Below, piece after piece: positions 24,261 through 33,801 of a DNA stretch of 40,530 nt. The DNA lies in NCBI GenBank assembly GCA_024762995.1, contig JANTGI010000011.1, positions 1 to 40,530 on the forward strand, written 5' to 3'. Position 1 is the first letter of the stretch. Every line of letters begins with the position of its first letter. Origin of the DNA: Saprospiraceae bacterium (GTDB lineage: Bacteria > Bacteroidota > Bacteroidia > Chitinophagales > Saprospiraceae). A program made the position numbers and the translations under genes. Below the pieces are notes generated by a model. It did no database searches and was not told the DNA's origin. It saw nothing but the letters and a program-made list of their open reading frames with translations.

Positions 24261-25366
24261 GAAAGGTTTTCGGGGCATTTGTAGTCAAAGAAATAAAACA
24301 TATTCTCAGGGATGTGCAAACCTTGATTATCTTAATCGGTATGCCTATCGTCTTAGTCATCCTTTTTGGATTTGCCGTCAAAAATGAAGTCAATGACGCG
24401 AAGATTGCCATTATTGATATGGCGAAAGACGACCTTTCCTTGGAATTAACCCACCAATTATCTGCTTCTAACTATTTCATACTCAGTGAATTACCCGGCT
24501 CTACCAATCAAATAGAAAATATTTTCAGAAAAGGAGATGCCAAGATGGCGATTGTTTTTGAGCCGGACTTTGCCAACAAATTCTATAAAGACAAAAAGGC
24601 ATCCATGCAGTTAATTGCCGATGCTTCCGACCCCAACACGGCCAATATTCTGTTGAATTATGCGCAAGCCATCATCCGCAATTTTCAAAATGAGAAAAAC
24701 AAAAATGCTCATGTCCCCTATCTCATCAACATGGAAACTAAAATGCTCTACAATCCCACATTAAAAAGTGTAGTTTATTTTGTGCCAGGTATTATGACCA
24801 TTATTTTGATGTTAATATCTGCCATGATGACGTCGATTACCATCGCCAAAGAAAAGGAAAAAGGAACGATGGAGATCTTGCTAGCTTCCCCACTCAATCC
24901 GTCACTAATCGTGATTGGCAAAGTGGCGCCCTACATTATCTTAGCTTTGTTTAATGCGGCCACCATTATAGCACTTGGCATTTGGATTTTTGATATGCCG
25001 CTGGTGGGTAGTTTTGGGTTATTGACCGGAGAAATATTACTTTTCATTTTGGCTTCTCTTTCGTTGGGAGTTTTTATTTCCACCATTTCCCAAACCCAGC
25101 AGGTCGCCATGATGATTTCATTAATGGGACTATTGCTGCCGTCTATCTTGTTGTCCGGATTCATTTTTCCTTTGGAGAGTATGCCCAAAGTATTGCAAGC
25201 CATCGCCAACATCATCCCGGCTAAATGGTTTATTCAGATTTTACGAGGCATTATGGTCAAAGGTGTTGGGATAGATTTTTTGTGGAAACAAACCATCGTG
25301 CTTGCCGGAATGACCTTGTTCTTTATTGCCGTTAGTATTAAAAAATTCAAAATCAGATTGGAATAA
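24257..25366 (+). CDS. ABC-2 type permease 1 (YbhS-like)
   Basis: 369 aa. One N-terminal helix (about 22-42) is followed by a large periplasmic domain (about 45-170) and a cluster of five helices (about 173-365), the ABC-2 topology. KEKEKGTMEILLASPL at about 196-211 is the conserved cytoplasmic coupling region. It forms the transmembrane path with permease 2. The ATG overlaps the stop of ATPase 2 (ATGA). Confidence 0.92.
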   Translation: MRKVFGAFVVKEIKHILRDVQTLIILIGMPIVLVILFGFAVKNEVNDAKIAIIDMAKDDLSLELTHQLSASNYFILSELPGSTNQIENIFRKGDAKMAIVFEPDFANKFYKDKKASMQLIADASDPNTANILLNYAQAIIRNFQNEKNKNAHVPYLINMETKMLYNPTLKSVVYFVPGIMTIILMLISAMMTSITIAKEKEKGTMEILLASPLNPSLIVIGKVAPYIILALFNAATIIALGIWIFDMPLVGSFGLLTGEILLFILASLSLGVFISTISQTQQVAMMISLMGLLLPSILLSGFIFPLESMPKVLQAIANIIPAKWFIQILRGIMVKGVGIDFLWKQTIVLAGMTLFFIAVSIKKFKIRLE

Positions 25367-25367
25367 C

Positions 25368-26486
25368 ATGAGAACCATACTTTTTATCATACAAAAGGAA
25401 TTCATACAAATTTTTCGCAACAAAGGCATGTTGCCGATACTATTTGTCATGCCCTTCATCCAACTTATTTTGCTTTCGTATGCCGCAGACTATGAAGTAA
25501 AAAATATAAAACTGAATATCATTGATAATGATATGAGTCACGCTTCTCGATTGATTGTTTCTAAGTTTCAGGCCAACAAACACTTTGATATTGTTCATTT
25601 TGGCGCTTCCGCAAAACAAGGTTTTGATGATTTAAATGCCGGAGAAGCCGATCTATTTGTACACATCCCCATGGGTTTTGAAAAAAAACTAATCCAAGAA
25701 AAAGACGGCAGTATTCAAATCACTGCAGATGCTGTCAATGGCGTAAAAGCTTCAATAGCAACGGGTTATGCACAAAACATTATCGCTTCCTTCAACAAAC
25801 AATTCCTAAAATCACTCAAGCATCCGGTCGGCATGATGCCCAAACCTGCTATTGATGTAACCTATTCTAATTGGTACAATCCCCAGTTAAATTACAAAAA
25901 CTTCATGGTACCCGGCATCTTAGTCATGTTGGTAACGATGATAGGTGCCTTTCTTTCCGGCATGAACATCGTCAAAGAAAAAGAAGATGGCACCATCGAA
26001 CAATTGAATGTCACCCCCATTAAGAAATACCAATTTATCATTGGCAAGCTCACACCCTTTTGGATTCTCGGCATGATTATCTTGACCATTGGTCTCGTCA
26101 TTGGAAAGATTATTTTTGCGATTCCCATGGTCGGTTCCTTAGGGTTGATTTATGGCTTTACGGCCATTTATCTATTATTAATATTAGGTCTTGGGTTTTT
26201 CATTTCCACCATCACCACGACCCAACAACAAGCACTCTTTTTGGCTTGGTTTGTCCTAGTTATTTTTATTCTTATGAGTGGCTTAATGACTCCAATCGAA
26301 AGTATGCCGAAATGGGCACAAGTCTTGACCAAGTTCAACCCAATCGCTTGGTTTGTAGAATTTAACCGGCGGGTTCTACTAAAAGGCAGCTCCTTTTTGG
26401 ATGTCAAATACTTCTTCTTCTATATCGCCATTGCCGCCGTCGTCATGAATGTCGCCGCTGTCGCTAATTATCGGAAACGGGCTTAG
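25368..26486 (+). CDS. ABC-2 type permease 2 (YbhR-like)
   Basis: 372 aa from ATG 25368, one base after the stop of permease 1. An earlier in-frame ATG at 25326 lies inside permease 1 and would add 14 residues before the family N-terminus (RTILFIIQKEFIQIFRNKGM), so it is rejected. The topology is as for permease 1, with NIVKEKEDGTIEQLNVTPI as the coupling motif and five C-terminal helices. It is the last gene of the exporter operon; no strong terminator is seen after it. Confidence 0.92.
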   Translation: MRTILFIIQKEFIQIFRNKGMLPILFVMPFIQLILLSYAADYEVKNIKLNIIDNDMSHASRLIVSKFQANKHFDIVHFGASAKQGFDDLNAGEADLFVHIPMGFEKKLIQEKDGSIQITADAVNGVKASIATGYAQNIIASFNKQFLKSLKHPVGMMPKPAIDVTYSNWYNPQLNYKNFMVPGILVMLVTMIGAFLSGMNIVKEKEDGTIEQLNVTPIKKYQFIIGKLTPFWILGMIILTIGLVIGKIIFAIPMVGSLGLIYGFTAIYLLLILGLGFFISTITTTQQQALFLAWFVLVIFILMSGLMTPIESMPKWAQVLTKFNPIAWFVEFNRRVLLKGSSFLDVKYFFFYIAIAAVVMNVAAVANYRKRA

Positions 26487-26680
26487 GTAGTTTTCGGCAG
26501 TTCGGTCTGACGGTGTAACGATGCAACGGTGTCGCTCTTTCTTGACTTTGTAGTAGATGTTCCAACATAGCTGAATTGGAAAAAATAAGCAGGAAGACTG
26601 GTATTCCACCTTCAAACCAAACCCTGTTTTCAATTCTTCAAAACACTTAGATTAGATTTCTGCAAAGTCAAAAAAAATAG

Positions 26681-26688
26681 TATTTTTG
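26681..26688 (+). promoter_or_regulatory. Candidate -7 element for the aminotransferase gene
   Basis: TATTTTTG fits TAnnTTTG exactly and lies 42 nt before the ATG at 26731. A TTTCTG about 20 nt upstream could be a poor -33 box. The preceding stretch from 26487 holds no ORF of note. Confidence 0.5.
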
Positions 26689-26730
26689 CATCGATCGACC
26701 TGGACAGTTACACCTAAAAGATAACCAAAA

Positions 26731-27885
26731 ATGCTAAAGAATCAAAAAGACCTTTTTCTATTGCCTGATGATGTTACTTATTTGAACGGAGCTTTCATGT
26801 CGCCGTTATTAAAATCTTCGGTGGAGATTGGACATCAAGCCCTTCTACAAAAAAGCACTCCTTTTCAAATCTCTCAAAGCGACTTTTTTGATATTCCCAA
26901 GCGATTAAAGCAAAGTTTTGCGGAGCTGGTTGACATTCCGGATTATCGTAATGTAGCGATTATTCCGTCGGTATCCTATGGAATAGCCAATGTGACCAAT
27001 AATATTACGCTAAAAAAAGGCAAAGAAATAGTATTAATCAAAGACCAGTTTTCCAGTCATGTGTATGCTTGGCGAGAATTGGCCAAGAATCAAGGCGGGA
27101 AAATCATTACCGTGAACCCACCGGACTCCTTTGTCAATCGAGGGAAACAATGGAACCAAAAAATTCTCGATGCCATCAACGAAAACACCGCAGTCGTCGC
27201 CATTTCTATTTTACTATGGACAGATGGGACACGATTTGATATAGCTGCCATTCGAGACAAAACTAAACACTTCGGCGCACAGCTCATTTTAGATGGTACG
27301 CAGGCAATAGGTGTGATGCCTTTCTCTGTCCGTGAGATTCAACCAGATGCTTTGATTGTCGGTGGGTATAAGTGGCTGATGGGGCCATATTCAACAGGCG
27401 TGGCCTATTACTCCGATGAATTTTGTGATGAAGGAAAACCAATAGAAGAAAATTGGATTAATCGAGCCAATAGCCAAGATTTTTCCAATTTATCCCATTA
27501 TCAGGACGAATATCAACCCAAGGCCGGTCGTTTTTCAGTGGGAGAATCCAGTAATTTTGCCTTAAACCCCATGCTAAATGATGGCATCCGGCAATTGATT
27601 CGGTGGCAACCCGCACGCATCCAAGATTACTGCAAAAACATTTCGACCAAGGCGATTGATTCCTTGCGGGAAATGGGCTTTTTTGTGGAAGAAGACCAAT
27701 ATCGCGGCCACCATCTTTTTGGACTATACCTTCCGGAAAATAAATCACTCCCCCGGATAAAAACAAAATTGGCAGCAAACAAAATCTATGTCTCCTATCG
27801 CCAGAAAGCGATTCGAGTATCGCCTAACGTGTATAATAGTGTAGAAGATTTTGAGCGATTAGTGGCAGCGATTCGGGAAGCCTAG
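26731..27885 (+). CDS. Class V aminotransferase-fold PLP enzyme
   Basis: 384 aa, fold type I PLP-dependent enzyme. YLNGAFMSPLL at about 18-28 is the N-terminal substrate loop; ILDGTQAIGVMPF holds the PLP-binding Asp; GGYKWLMGPYSTG has the PLP lysine at 214. The family includes cysteine desulfurases, selenocysteine lyases and kynureninase-like enzymes; I see no SufS/NifS active-site cysteine loop, so cysteine desulfurase is unlikely. The substrate cannot be told. It appears to be monocistronic, with its own -7 element upstream. Confidence 0.88.
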   Translation: MLKNQKDLFLLPDDVTYLNGAFMSPLLKSSVEIGHQALLQKSTPFQISQSDFFDIPKRLKQSFAELVDIPDYRNVAIIPSVSYGIANVTNNITLKKGKEIVLIKDQFSSHVYAWRELAKNQGGKIITVNPPDSFVNRGKQWNQKILDAINENTAVVAISILLWTDGTRFDIAAIRDKTKHFGAQLILDGTQAIGVMPFSVREIQPDALIVGGYKWLMGPYSTGVAYYSDEFCDEGKPIEENWINRANSQDFSNLSHYQDEYQPKAGRFSVGESSNFALNPMLNDGIRQLIRWQPARIQDYCKNISTKAIDSLREMGFFVEEDQYRGHHLFGLYLPENKSLPRIKTKLAANKIYVSYRQKAIRVSPNVYNSVEDFERLVAAIREA

Positions 27886-28218
27886 CTGGTATGGGAGCCA
27901 TATCTCTTGAGACCTAGGCAAGCTTGCACAGTTTTAAAAAAAATGGTAACTTTACTCTCTCTAGCCTAAACAGTTGTCAACCTAGAATACTCGGCGACAT
28001 TCATTTTCTGCCCATTTGATGGTTAATGGTGTAACGATACCATAGACACGGAAATATCTAGGCTACAAGGACATCAAGGCAGCTTTAATCTACCTACACT
28101 TGACGACAAAAAGTATTGCCGCAGTCACTAGCCCATTTGGTATGGTCATAAAGAAAGTATAATTGGGATAATGAATTGTTGTTTTATAACATTTTTGTGA
28201 CCTATTAACACGAACAAA
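27886..28218. other. Intergenic region, no gene seen
   Basis: About 330 nt with stop codons in all frames. GCCTAG near 27881 and CTAGGC near 27917 could form a weak stem after the aminotransferase gene. A GGTGTAACGAT string near 28027 also occurs near 26513, upstream of the same gene; it is too short to interpret. Confidence 0.5.
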
Positions 28219-29037
28219 ATGAAACCGGAATTAAAAAATAGAAAGGGGGCAAGAAAGGCTCAAGATATACCGCCAGAAGTTTTAGAATTTCTAAATAAAG
28301 GGCAAATCGAAACAGTAAATCTGACCGAATGGCTTGCAGTGGACCATTTAAAACTGATAAAAACCGTATTTCCAAAAATAGGGATTGACCAAAGCAAAAC
28401 GAATTTGGTTATCGAAAAAATAGAATCGCAAAAGAAACCTTCGACTATGAGTACAACTAAATTGGTAGGATCAACACTTTACCAATTTTATTCTAAGACC
28501 AAAAACCTTAATGAAATACTCAACAAATTAAGCACTCATACGTCTGACACTGTTCGTTGTTATGCACCTTATTTAATTGGGATGAATGAAAATTTAACTA
28601 TTGAAGAAAAATTAATTCAATCCCAAAAACTGGTTGCTGACAAGCACTTCGGAGTCAGAGAAGTAGTGTGGATGGCTTTGCGACCAGAAATTGAAAGCAA
28701 TTTAGAAGAATCAATTAAAATTTTAAGCGAGTGGACAAATCATAAAGATGAGAATATAAGAAGATTTACAACAGAATCCACTCGACCAAGGGGAGTTTGG
28801 TGCAAACATATTGAACGACTGAAAGAAAACCCTGAAATTGCCTTGCCTATTTTAGAGAGTTTAAAATCTGACAGTTCAAAATATGTTCAGGATAGTGTCG
28901 GGAATTGGTTAAATGATGCAAGCAAAACCAAACCGGATTTTGTAATTAGTCTTTGTAAGAAATGGCAAAAGGAATCTCCAACAAAAGAAACGGAAAAGAT
29001 CATAAAGCGAGCGAGAAGAACTGTTGATAAAAAATGA
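28219..29037 (+). CDS. AlkC/AlkD-like DNA alkylation repair protein
   Basis: 272 aa, all-helical, HEAT-like repeats. RRFTTESTRPRGVW (about 192-205) and KYVQDSVGNWLNDASK (about 221-236) correspond to the RxxxxExxRPR and YVxxSVxNxLND motifs of AlkC-type alkylpurine DNA glycosylases. It should remove N3- or N7-alkylated purines from DNA. The surrounding codon choice is more AT-rich than that of the genes on either side, shared with the next two genes. No clear promoter was found; the ATG at 28219 is the first in frame. Confidence 0.8.
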   Translation: MKPELKNRKGARKAQDIPPEVLEFLNKGQIETVNLTEWLAVDHLKLIKTVFPKIGIDQSKTNLVIEKIESQKKPSTMSTTKLVGSTLYQFYSKTKNLNEILNKLSTHTSDTVRCYAPYLIGMNENLTIEEKLIQSQKLVADKHFGVREVVWMALRPEIESNLEESIKILSEWTNHKDENIRRFTTESTRPRGVWCKHIERLKENPEIALPILESLKSDSSKYVQDSVGNWLNDASKTKPDFVISLCKKWQKESPTKETEKIIKRARRTVDKK

Positions 29038-29125
29038 TGACAGACTACACACGCGATATATGTGCCATTCCACCCTATCGGGACACCTATTCAAAACCGT
29101 ACCCAAAAAACCAAACTCAGAAAAG

Positions 29126-30187
29126 ATGAATAGATTAGCCGAATACATTTTATTACTGGCTTTGTCTTCAGTAATTGTTTCCTGTAATGGACAAGTAAAG
29201 GTAAACAAAAAATCTGCTAAAATTGAAAAAATATCTGAAGTAAACAAAATTCCTGTTCCTAAAACCGGGTTTTGGAGTGCTTATCTTGACAATGACGGTT
29301 CTCTTTGGTTCAGTAGCAATGGTGGTGGCTTATATCATTATGATGGAAAAACATTTAAAAATTATACTGATGAAAACGGTTTGAGTTGTAATCAAGTCTA
29401 TTCAATTACTTCCGACAGTAAAAACAATCTGTGGTTTGGTACTCAAAACGGCTTAACTAAATACAACAGAAAACAGTTTGAACATATTCCTTTACCATAC
29501 CAAGACACTACAACGGGATGGATTAGTACGGTTTACCCAGTGCTAAACCCTAATGCGGCGTATTCTCTAGCTACCGATAATAATGACAACTTATGGATTG
29601 GAACCGCTGGTGGTGGCGCCTATAAATACGATGGAAATAACTTTACCCCCTATTTGTCTGCAATAGGTGCGAAGTATGATGGTGAATATCAAAATTGGGT
29701 TCATGATATTGAGAAAGATGCTGAAGGAAATATGTGGTTTGCCTCAATGTCTCATGGAGGAGTTAGCCGATTTGATGGAAATAAATTCACTCACTTTTCG
29801 ATAAACGATGGACTGAGTGATGATATGGTTAGGACCATTTACCATGACAAGTCCGGAAAAATCTGGATAGGTTTTAAGGGCAGTGAAAACAGTGGTCTAA
29901 CAGTATATGATGGAAAGTCATTCAATAATTACTCTGTTGAAGACGGTCTTTACAATACTCGAATTTATGCAATTTATGAAGACAGTAACGGTCAAGTGTG
30001 GCTCGGTGGAAACACCGGGAAACTATATGTTTTCGATGGTCAAAATTTCTTGGAGTTTAGTTTCAATGGCCGGACATACTCTGACATTCTATTCATTTTG
30101 GGTGATTTAGAAGATAATGTTTGGTTTGGTGGGAGCCATGGAATATGGAAGTTTGATGGCAAATCGGTAATCAAAATGACGAAATAA
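29126..30187 (+). CDS. Two-component-regulator-propeller lipoprotein
   Basis: 353 aa from ATG 29126. An upstream in-frame start at 29024 would add 34 charged residues before the signal peptide, so it is rejected. MNRLAEYILLLALSSVIVSC is a lipoprotein signal ending at a lipobox Cys20. The rest is about seven propeller repeats of the form G-x-x-WF-x-T-x-x-GL-x-x-YDG-x-x-F, as in Reg_prop domains, for example NLWFGTQNGLTKY and NLWIGTAGGGAYKYDG. In Bacteroidota such propellers are usually the sensor part of hybrid two-component proteins; here there is no kinase domain, so it is a stand-alone cell-envelope propeller. The ligand is unknown. Confidence 0.87.
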   Translation: MNRLAEYILLLALSSVIVSCNGQVKVNKKSAKIEKISEVNKIPVPKTGFWSAYLDNDGSLWFSSNGGGLYHYDGKTFKNYTDENGLSCNQVYSITSDSKNNLWFGTQNGLTKYNRKQFEHIPLPYQDTTTGWISTVYPVLNPNAAYSLATDNNDNLWIGTAGGGAYKYDGNNFTPYLSAIGAKYDGEYQNWVHDIEKDAEGNMWFASMSHGGVSRFDGNKFTHFSINDGLSDDMVRTIYHDKSGKIWIGFKGSENSGLTVYDGKSFNNYSVEDGLYNTRIYAIYEDSNGQVWLGGNTGKLYVFDGQNFLEFSFNGRTYSDILFILGDLEDNVWFGGSHGIWKFDGKSVIKMTK

Positions 30188-30287
30188 TAATGAAAATAAT
30201 CAACAGTAAGCAATGTAAATAAAATCATAGCCCCTTGCCGGATGCTCCGCTTCATATCCTAAATGTTAACGCACAAAAACATAAAAG

Positions 30288-30761
30288 ATGAAAAAAATAA
30301 TCGAAACATTTTATCAAGCATTTGAAAAACTAGATGCGGAGACTATGGGCAATTGCTATCATCAAGATATCGAGTTTTACGACCCGGCTTTTGGCTTACT
30401 TAAAGGAGAGAAAGCAAAAAATATGTGGCGGATGCTATGTAATAGCCAAAAAGGAAAACATTTCATCGTGAAAGCATCAAAAATAAGTTATGATGAAATC
30501 AGTAAAACCGGGACTGCTCATTGGGAAGCTAAATATAATTTTAGTCAGACCGGTAGAAAAATCCATAATATAATTACTGCTGAGTTTGAATTCAAAGATG
30601 GCAAGATAATTAAACACACAGACCATTTTGATTTACATAAATGGGCAAATCAAGCCTTAGGTTTTAAGGGTGCATTATTTGGAGGCACAAATTTCTTTAA
30701 AAAGAAATTAAATTCACAAACAAAAAAACTTTTACTTGAATTTGAACAAAAAGGTAAATGA
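30288..30761 (+). CDS. NTF2/SnoaL-like protein
   Basis: 157 aa. The opening MKKIIETFYQAFEKLDAETM then YHQDIEFYDPAFG and the closing TAEFEFKDGKIIKHTDHFD are typical of the SnoaL-like cone-shaped fold. Such proteins act as small-molecule isomerases, hydrolases or binding proteins; the substrate cannot be predicted. The C-terminal 30 residues are basic and extend beyond the usual domain. It lies 100 nt after the propeller gene on the same strand and is followed by a strong hairpin at 30990-31035. Confidence 0.82.
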   Translation: MKKIIETFYQAFEKLDAETMGNCYHQDIEFYDPAFGLLKGEKAKNMWRMLCNSQKGKHFIVKASKISYDEISKTGTAHWEAKYNFSQTGRKIHNIITAEFEFKDGKIIKHTDHFDLHKWANQALGFKGALFGGTNFFKKKLNSQTKKLLLEFEQKGK

Positions 30762-30989
30762 AAAATTAATCATTCCAAGTTATGGTGATGTAGAAATAAT
30801 TTAACTTTATCGAAACCTGTCCGATGAATTGGGGACGCTTCAATTGAGTAATATCATCATACCATCACACCAAAGTGCCTGTCTGCATTCTTCCATAGCT
30901 AACACTGCGCAAGGCAAGCCTAAACTTAAATCTCCATCACCAATTATCTCTTACTTAACTTTCGGCGGTTAGAATCCCCCGGGGTTATT

Positions 30990-31035
30990 GGCTTACAAGT
31001 AGATACAAGGAAAGCCATGTATCTACTTGTAAGCC
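30990..31035. terminator. Strong perfect hairpin between convergent genes
   Basis: An 18-bp perfect inverted repeat (left arm 30990-31007, right arm 31018-31035, arms starting GGCTTACAAG and TGTATCTACT) with a 10-nt loop lies between two genes whose stop codons face each other. It may be a bidirectional terminator, although no T run follows either arm. The rest of 30762-31083 shows nothing codable. Confidence 0.6.
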
Positions 31036-31083
31036 TTTGCCCCCTGCCTACAGCAGCCGGCTTAGAAATAAAGGTAACCTTAG

Positions 31084-32673
31084 TTATCTCTTATCCAATT
31101 CAATAATCACAAAAGTCCCGGCTTTGCCATTCAAATCGCAATCAAGGCTGACGGTTTCACCGGCTTTATAACGGACATTGGTGGCTTGGTCATTGCCGAT
31201 GACTTGTTCAAATTTATCTAAATACCGGCTCGCACTGCTGGCATTCAACGCATTATTCGCAGCCGTAAAATCAATGGCTTCTTTCGTGACCAAGATGGCA
31301 ATCCTATCTCTTGAGCCCAAATCATCCGCTTTCATAGAATAATCCTTGGGAAACAATCGCGTCCCGGTAATTCCGCAATACGGTGAATGCTTTTTGGTAT
31401 AGGGAAACAACACATAACTGGAGCCGTCTGTCTCTTGCCCAAATACATAGATATAACACTCAATGCTATTGGCGACAGCAATTTTGAATTTATCCCCTTT
31501 CTTAATGGGCGAAGTCGTTGCAAAGACTTTTCCGCTTTTTTCCCGCAAGGGGATGAATTTTTTGGTATTAATATCCACTAAACCAAATTCAACCGCCAAC
31601 TTATTGGGATCAAAATTAGGGTCATTGGCCTTACCCATCGGATACAAACCATAAGCTTCTTTGGTAAAATGGGCAAAATCATCATATCGAATCCAAGCGA
31701 CACCGTTATTACCCCATTGCGGGCCCCAACTATTCATGATTTGGAATGCACCACCTTCTTTATTGTCATCATAACCGATCACACACATCGCATGTCCCCC
31801 AAATCCACGCATATTATAGTCATTGCGGGTAGGCACCCAGACATCACGTCCACGCATATTCTCCATAAAAGTTCCCCCCACCATGGCTCCGATAACGACC
31901 GGTGCACCTTGGGCCAGATTCTGCTTGATTGCCGTCAAATCCGTATCATACCGATCAGCGCCGACAGACAAGCGATTGTATCCTTTTATTCTATATTGAC
32001 TGGCTTGCTGCAAATCACTACGACTCGGACTAGTGCTACAAGTATTTTCATCATACGGAAAATCACGCAACGGTAAGTCTCCATATTGGTGTAACACCTT
32101 CATGGCATTGACCATATAAGCACCTTGGCAGCCTTGCAAAGCGATTTGATTATACAAAAATGATGGACTAAAAACGACACTATTGGGATCCGCTCCAGTA
32201 GCCCTTGCGTGCAAAATAGTCCGTGCGCCATACGAAGAAGCCCAGCCTACACAAGAGCCTTGACGACCTTGAAAACCACGCTTAGGAGCATATTGCAACA
32301 AGGATGTAGCAGAAGGCAGCGTATTACCATAACCTTCGGCAAGCGGTTCATAGACTTCCGCCTTGTCATAGTGTTTTTCGTCCAATTCAGCACCTTCAAA
32401 ATAGGATGTATTGTTGTCATTCGGGTTGGCACCGCCGCCACCGTTCAACATTTGCTGACCGCCCAAAAAGAAATACCACACGGCACCCACCGCCAAAAGG
32501 ATCATAATCCCTTTTTTGCTGCCACCGCCCCTAAAAAGCATCATCAAAATCATCGGTATAATCCCTCCGATGCCCCCACCGCCACCACCCGGGCGACGAC
32601 GTTTGTTGTCATAATAATCTCTTTCCCGTTTTTTCCGTGGATCTTCGGGATCTTTTTCCATTCTGATTGGCAT
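31084..32673 (-). CDS. Membrane-anchored papain-like (C1) peptidase with C-terminal DUF4384
   Basis: 529 aa. The N-terminus is highly charged (about 1-27), then Gly-rich with a hydrophobic stretch (about 35-47) and a transmembrane helix (about 55-70), so the rest faces the periplasm. The catalytic domain (about 115-345) has Cys141 in GRQGSCVGWA, His294 in GGHAMCVIGYDD and Asn314 in MNSWGPQWG: the papain triad is complete. The C-terminal region (about 355-529) resembles DUF4384, a beta-rich envelope domain. It is probably an envelope cysteine protease; the target is unknown. The Gly-rich leader recalls that of YpfJ-type zinc proteases, probably by convergence. Start at 32673; a second Met at residue 5 is possible. 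Confidence 0.88.
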   Translation of the reverse strand: MPIRMEKDPEDPRKKRERDYYDNKRRRPGGGGGGIGGIIPMILMMLFRGGGSKKGIMILLAVGAVWYFFLGGQQMLNGGGGANPNDNNTSYFEGAELDEKHYDKAEVYEPLAEGYGNTLPSATSLLQYAPKRGFQGRQGSCVGWASSYGARTILHARATGADPNSVVFSPSFLYNQIALQGCQGAYMVNAMKVLHQYGDLPLRDFPYDENTCSTSPSRSDLQQASQYRIKGYNRLSVGADRYDTDLTAIKQNLAQGAPVVIGAMVGGTFMENMRGRDVWVPTRNDYNMRGFGGHAMCVIGYDDNKEGGAFQIMNSWGPQWGNNGVAWIRYDDFAHFTKEAYGLYPMGKANDPNFDPNKLAVEFGLVDINTKKFIPLREKSGKVFATTSPIKKGDKFKIAVANSIECYIYVFGQETDGSSYVLFPYTKKHSPYCGITGTRLFPKDYSMKADDLGSRDRIAILVTKEAIDFTAANNALNASSASRYLDKFEQVIGNDQATNVRYKAGETVSLDCDLNGKAGTFVIIELDKR

Positions 32674-32760
32674 AAGAACTAATTTTTTTGCGAAAGCTAA
32701 TCCAGCTATCTAGTCATAAAAGTGATTTCGGTCATGATCGCTTATGCGAAAATGTAAGGC

Positions 32761-33582
32761 TTATTGGTCGCCCAAAATTAAAGGTAATCCTCCATTTTTG
32801 CCACCACCGACGATGACAACTTTTGAATTAGGCGACTCAGACAACTTCAAAGTGGCATCTATACCTTTGTCTTTCAATATCTTATCTGTCAAACTGGCAC
32901 TCAATATCCGGTTGGCTTCTGCCTTTGCCTTGGCTTGGATAATGACCCGCTCCGCTTCTTTGCGCTCTTTTTGCAGACGGAATTCATACTCTAAACTTTC
33001 CTGTTCTGACTTCAGCTTGCGCTCAATAGCTGCTTGCAACGTTTGCGGAAGCTCCACCGAACGTATCAAAACCGCTTGCAACTGAACATTATTCTCTTTC
33101 AGTTCATCCCCCAAGTCCTTTTGAATAAGGGATTGCAATTCGTCCCGCTTAGTAGAATACAACTCTTCCGGGGTATATCGCCCAATCATCTTACGCACAC
33201 TCGACCGTATCTCCGGACGCACCAATGATTCGATATAGTTTTTTCCAAATTTTTCATGCAAATAGCCAATTCTTTCATAAATAGGATTGACACGTACCGT
33301 CACATCCATTTTGATACTCAATCCATTGCTGGAAAGGGCATCCATGCGCTCTTCTAATTGTTGTTCCTTGACATCATAGACGTGCATCTTATTCCATGGA
33401 GCAACTAAGTGAAAACCGGGCTGATAAATATGTTCCTTATCTAATCCTGTAGAAAAAGGTCTAAAAACTACCCCGCGCTGTCCGGGCTTAATAGTCAAAA
33501 ACATCGATCCCAAAAAGCTGGAAATCAGTACGATGATAAATAAACCGACCACCAGTCGGGGTATCCATTTTTGTTGATTCAT
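32761..33582 (-). CDS. Prohibitin-family (SPFH) membrane protein
   Basis: 273 aa. One N-terminal transmembrane helix (about 9-30) is followed by the SPFH/Band 7 domain (TIKPGQRGVVFRPFSTGLDKE at about 31-51) and a long charged helix (about 195-240) of Glu/Lys/Arg with Ala. The protein should form ring-like oligomers at the inner membrane and scaffold proteases or lipids, as prohibitins do. It lies upstream of the C1 peptidase on the same strand (87 nt), so co-transcription and a functional link to that peptidase are possible. Confidence 0.9.
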   Translation of the reverse strand: MNQQKWIPRLVVGLFIIVLISSFLGSMFLTIKPGQRGVVFRPFSTGLDKEHIYQPGFHLVAPWNKMHVYDVKEQQLEERMDALSSNGLSIKMDVTVRVNPIYERIGYLHEKFGKNYIESLVRPEIRSSVRKMIGRYTPEELYSTKRDELQSLIQKDLGDELKENNVQLQAVLIRSVELPQTLQAAIERKLKSEQESLEYEFRLQKERKEAERVIIQAKAKAEANRILSASLTDKILKDKGIDATLKLSESPNSKVVIVGGGKNGGLPLILGDQ

Positions 33583-33625
33583 GATTTTCTCATTTTGTTT
33601 TATGATACAATAGGAGCATCAGTAG

Positions 33626-33633
33626 CAAATATA
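33626..33633 (-). promoter_or_regulatory. -7 promoter element for the prohibitin gene
   Basis: On the minus strand this reads TATATTTG, an exact TAnnTTTG, 43 nt before the start codon at 33582. No good -33 TTTG at the normal distance. Confidence 0.5.
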
Positions 33634-33700
33634 TCAAAGAAATCGGAAATCTTCTCCTTTTTCGACAAATTCAATGTTTTTTGATACCAAATCTATACAA

Positions 33701-33732
33701 AAGCAGCCAATTGATGACTCAATTGGCTGCTT
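33701..33732 (-). terminator. Terminator after the DUF3078 gene
   Basis: A perfect 14-bp stem (AAGCAGCCAATTGA, loop TGAC, TCAATTGGCTGCTT) lies 69 nt after the DUF3078 stop codon. On the minus strand it is followed by a short T-rich tract (TTTTGTATAG), so it is a fair intrinsic terminator separating that gene from the prohibitin promoter. Confidence 0.7.
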
Positions 33733-33801
33733 GATAAAAAATAACGGTTTCCGAATAAGACACTCGTGCCCTAAAAAACCAAATCACCTAAAGGAACTCC
33801 A

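Noticed and set aside
26513-28031. GGTGTAACGAT string on both sides of the aminotransferase gene
   Set aside because: The match is only about 11 bp with dissimilar flanks, so chance cannot be excluded.
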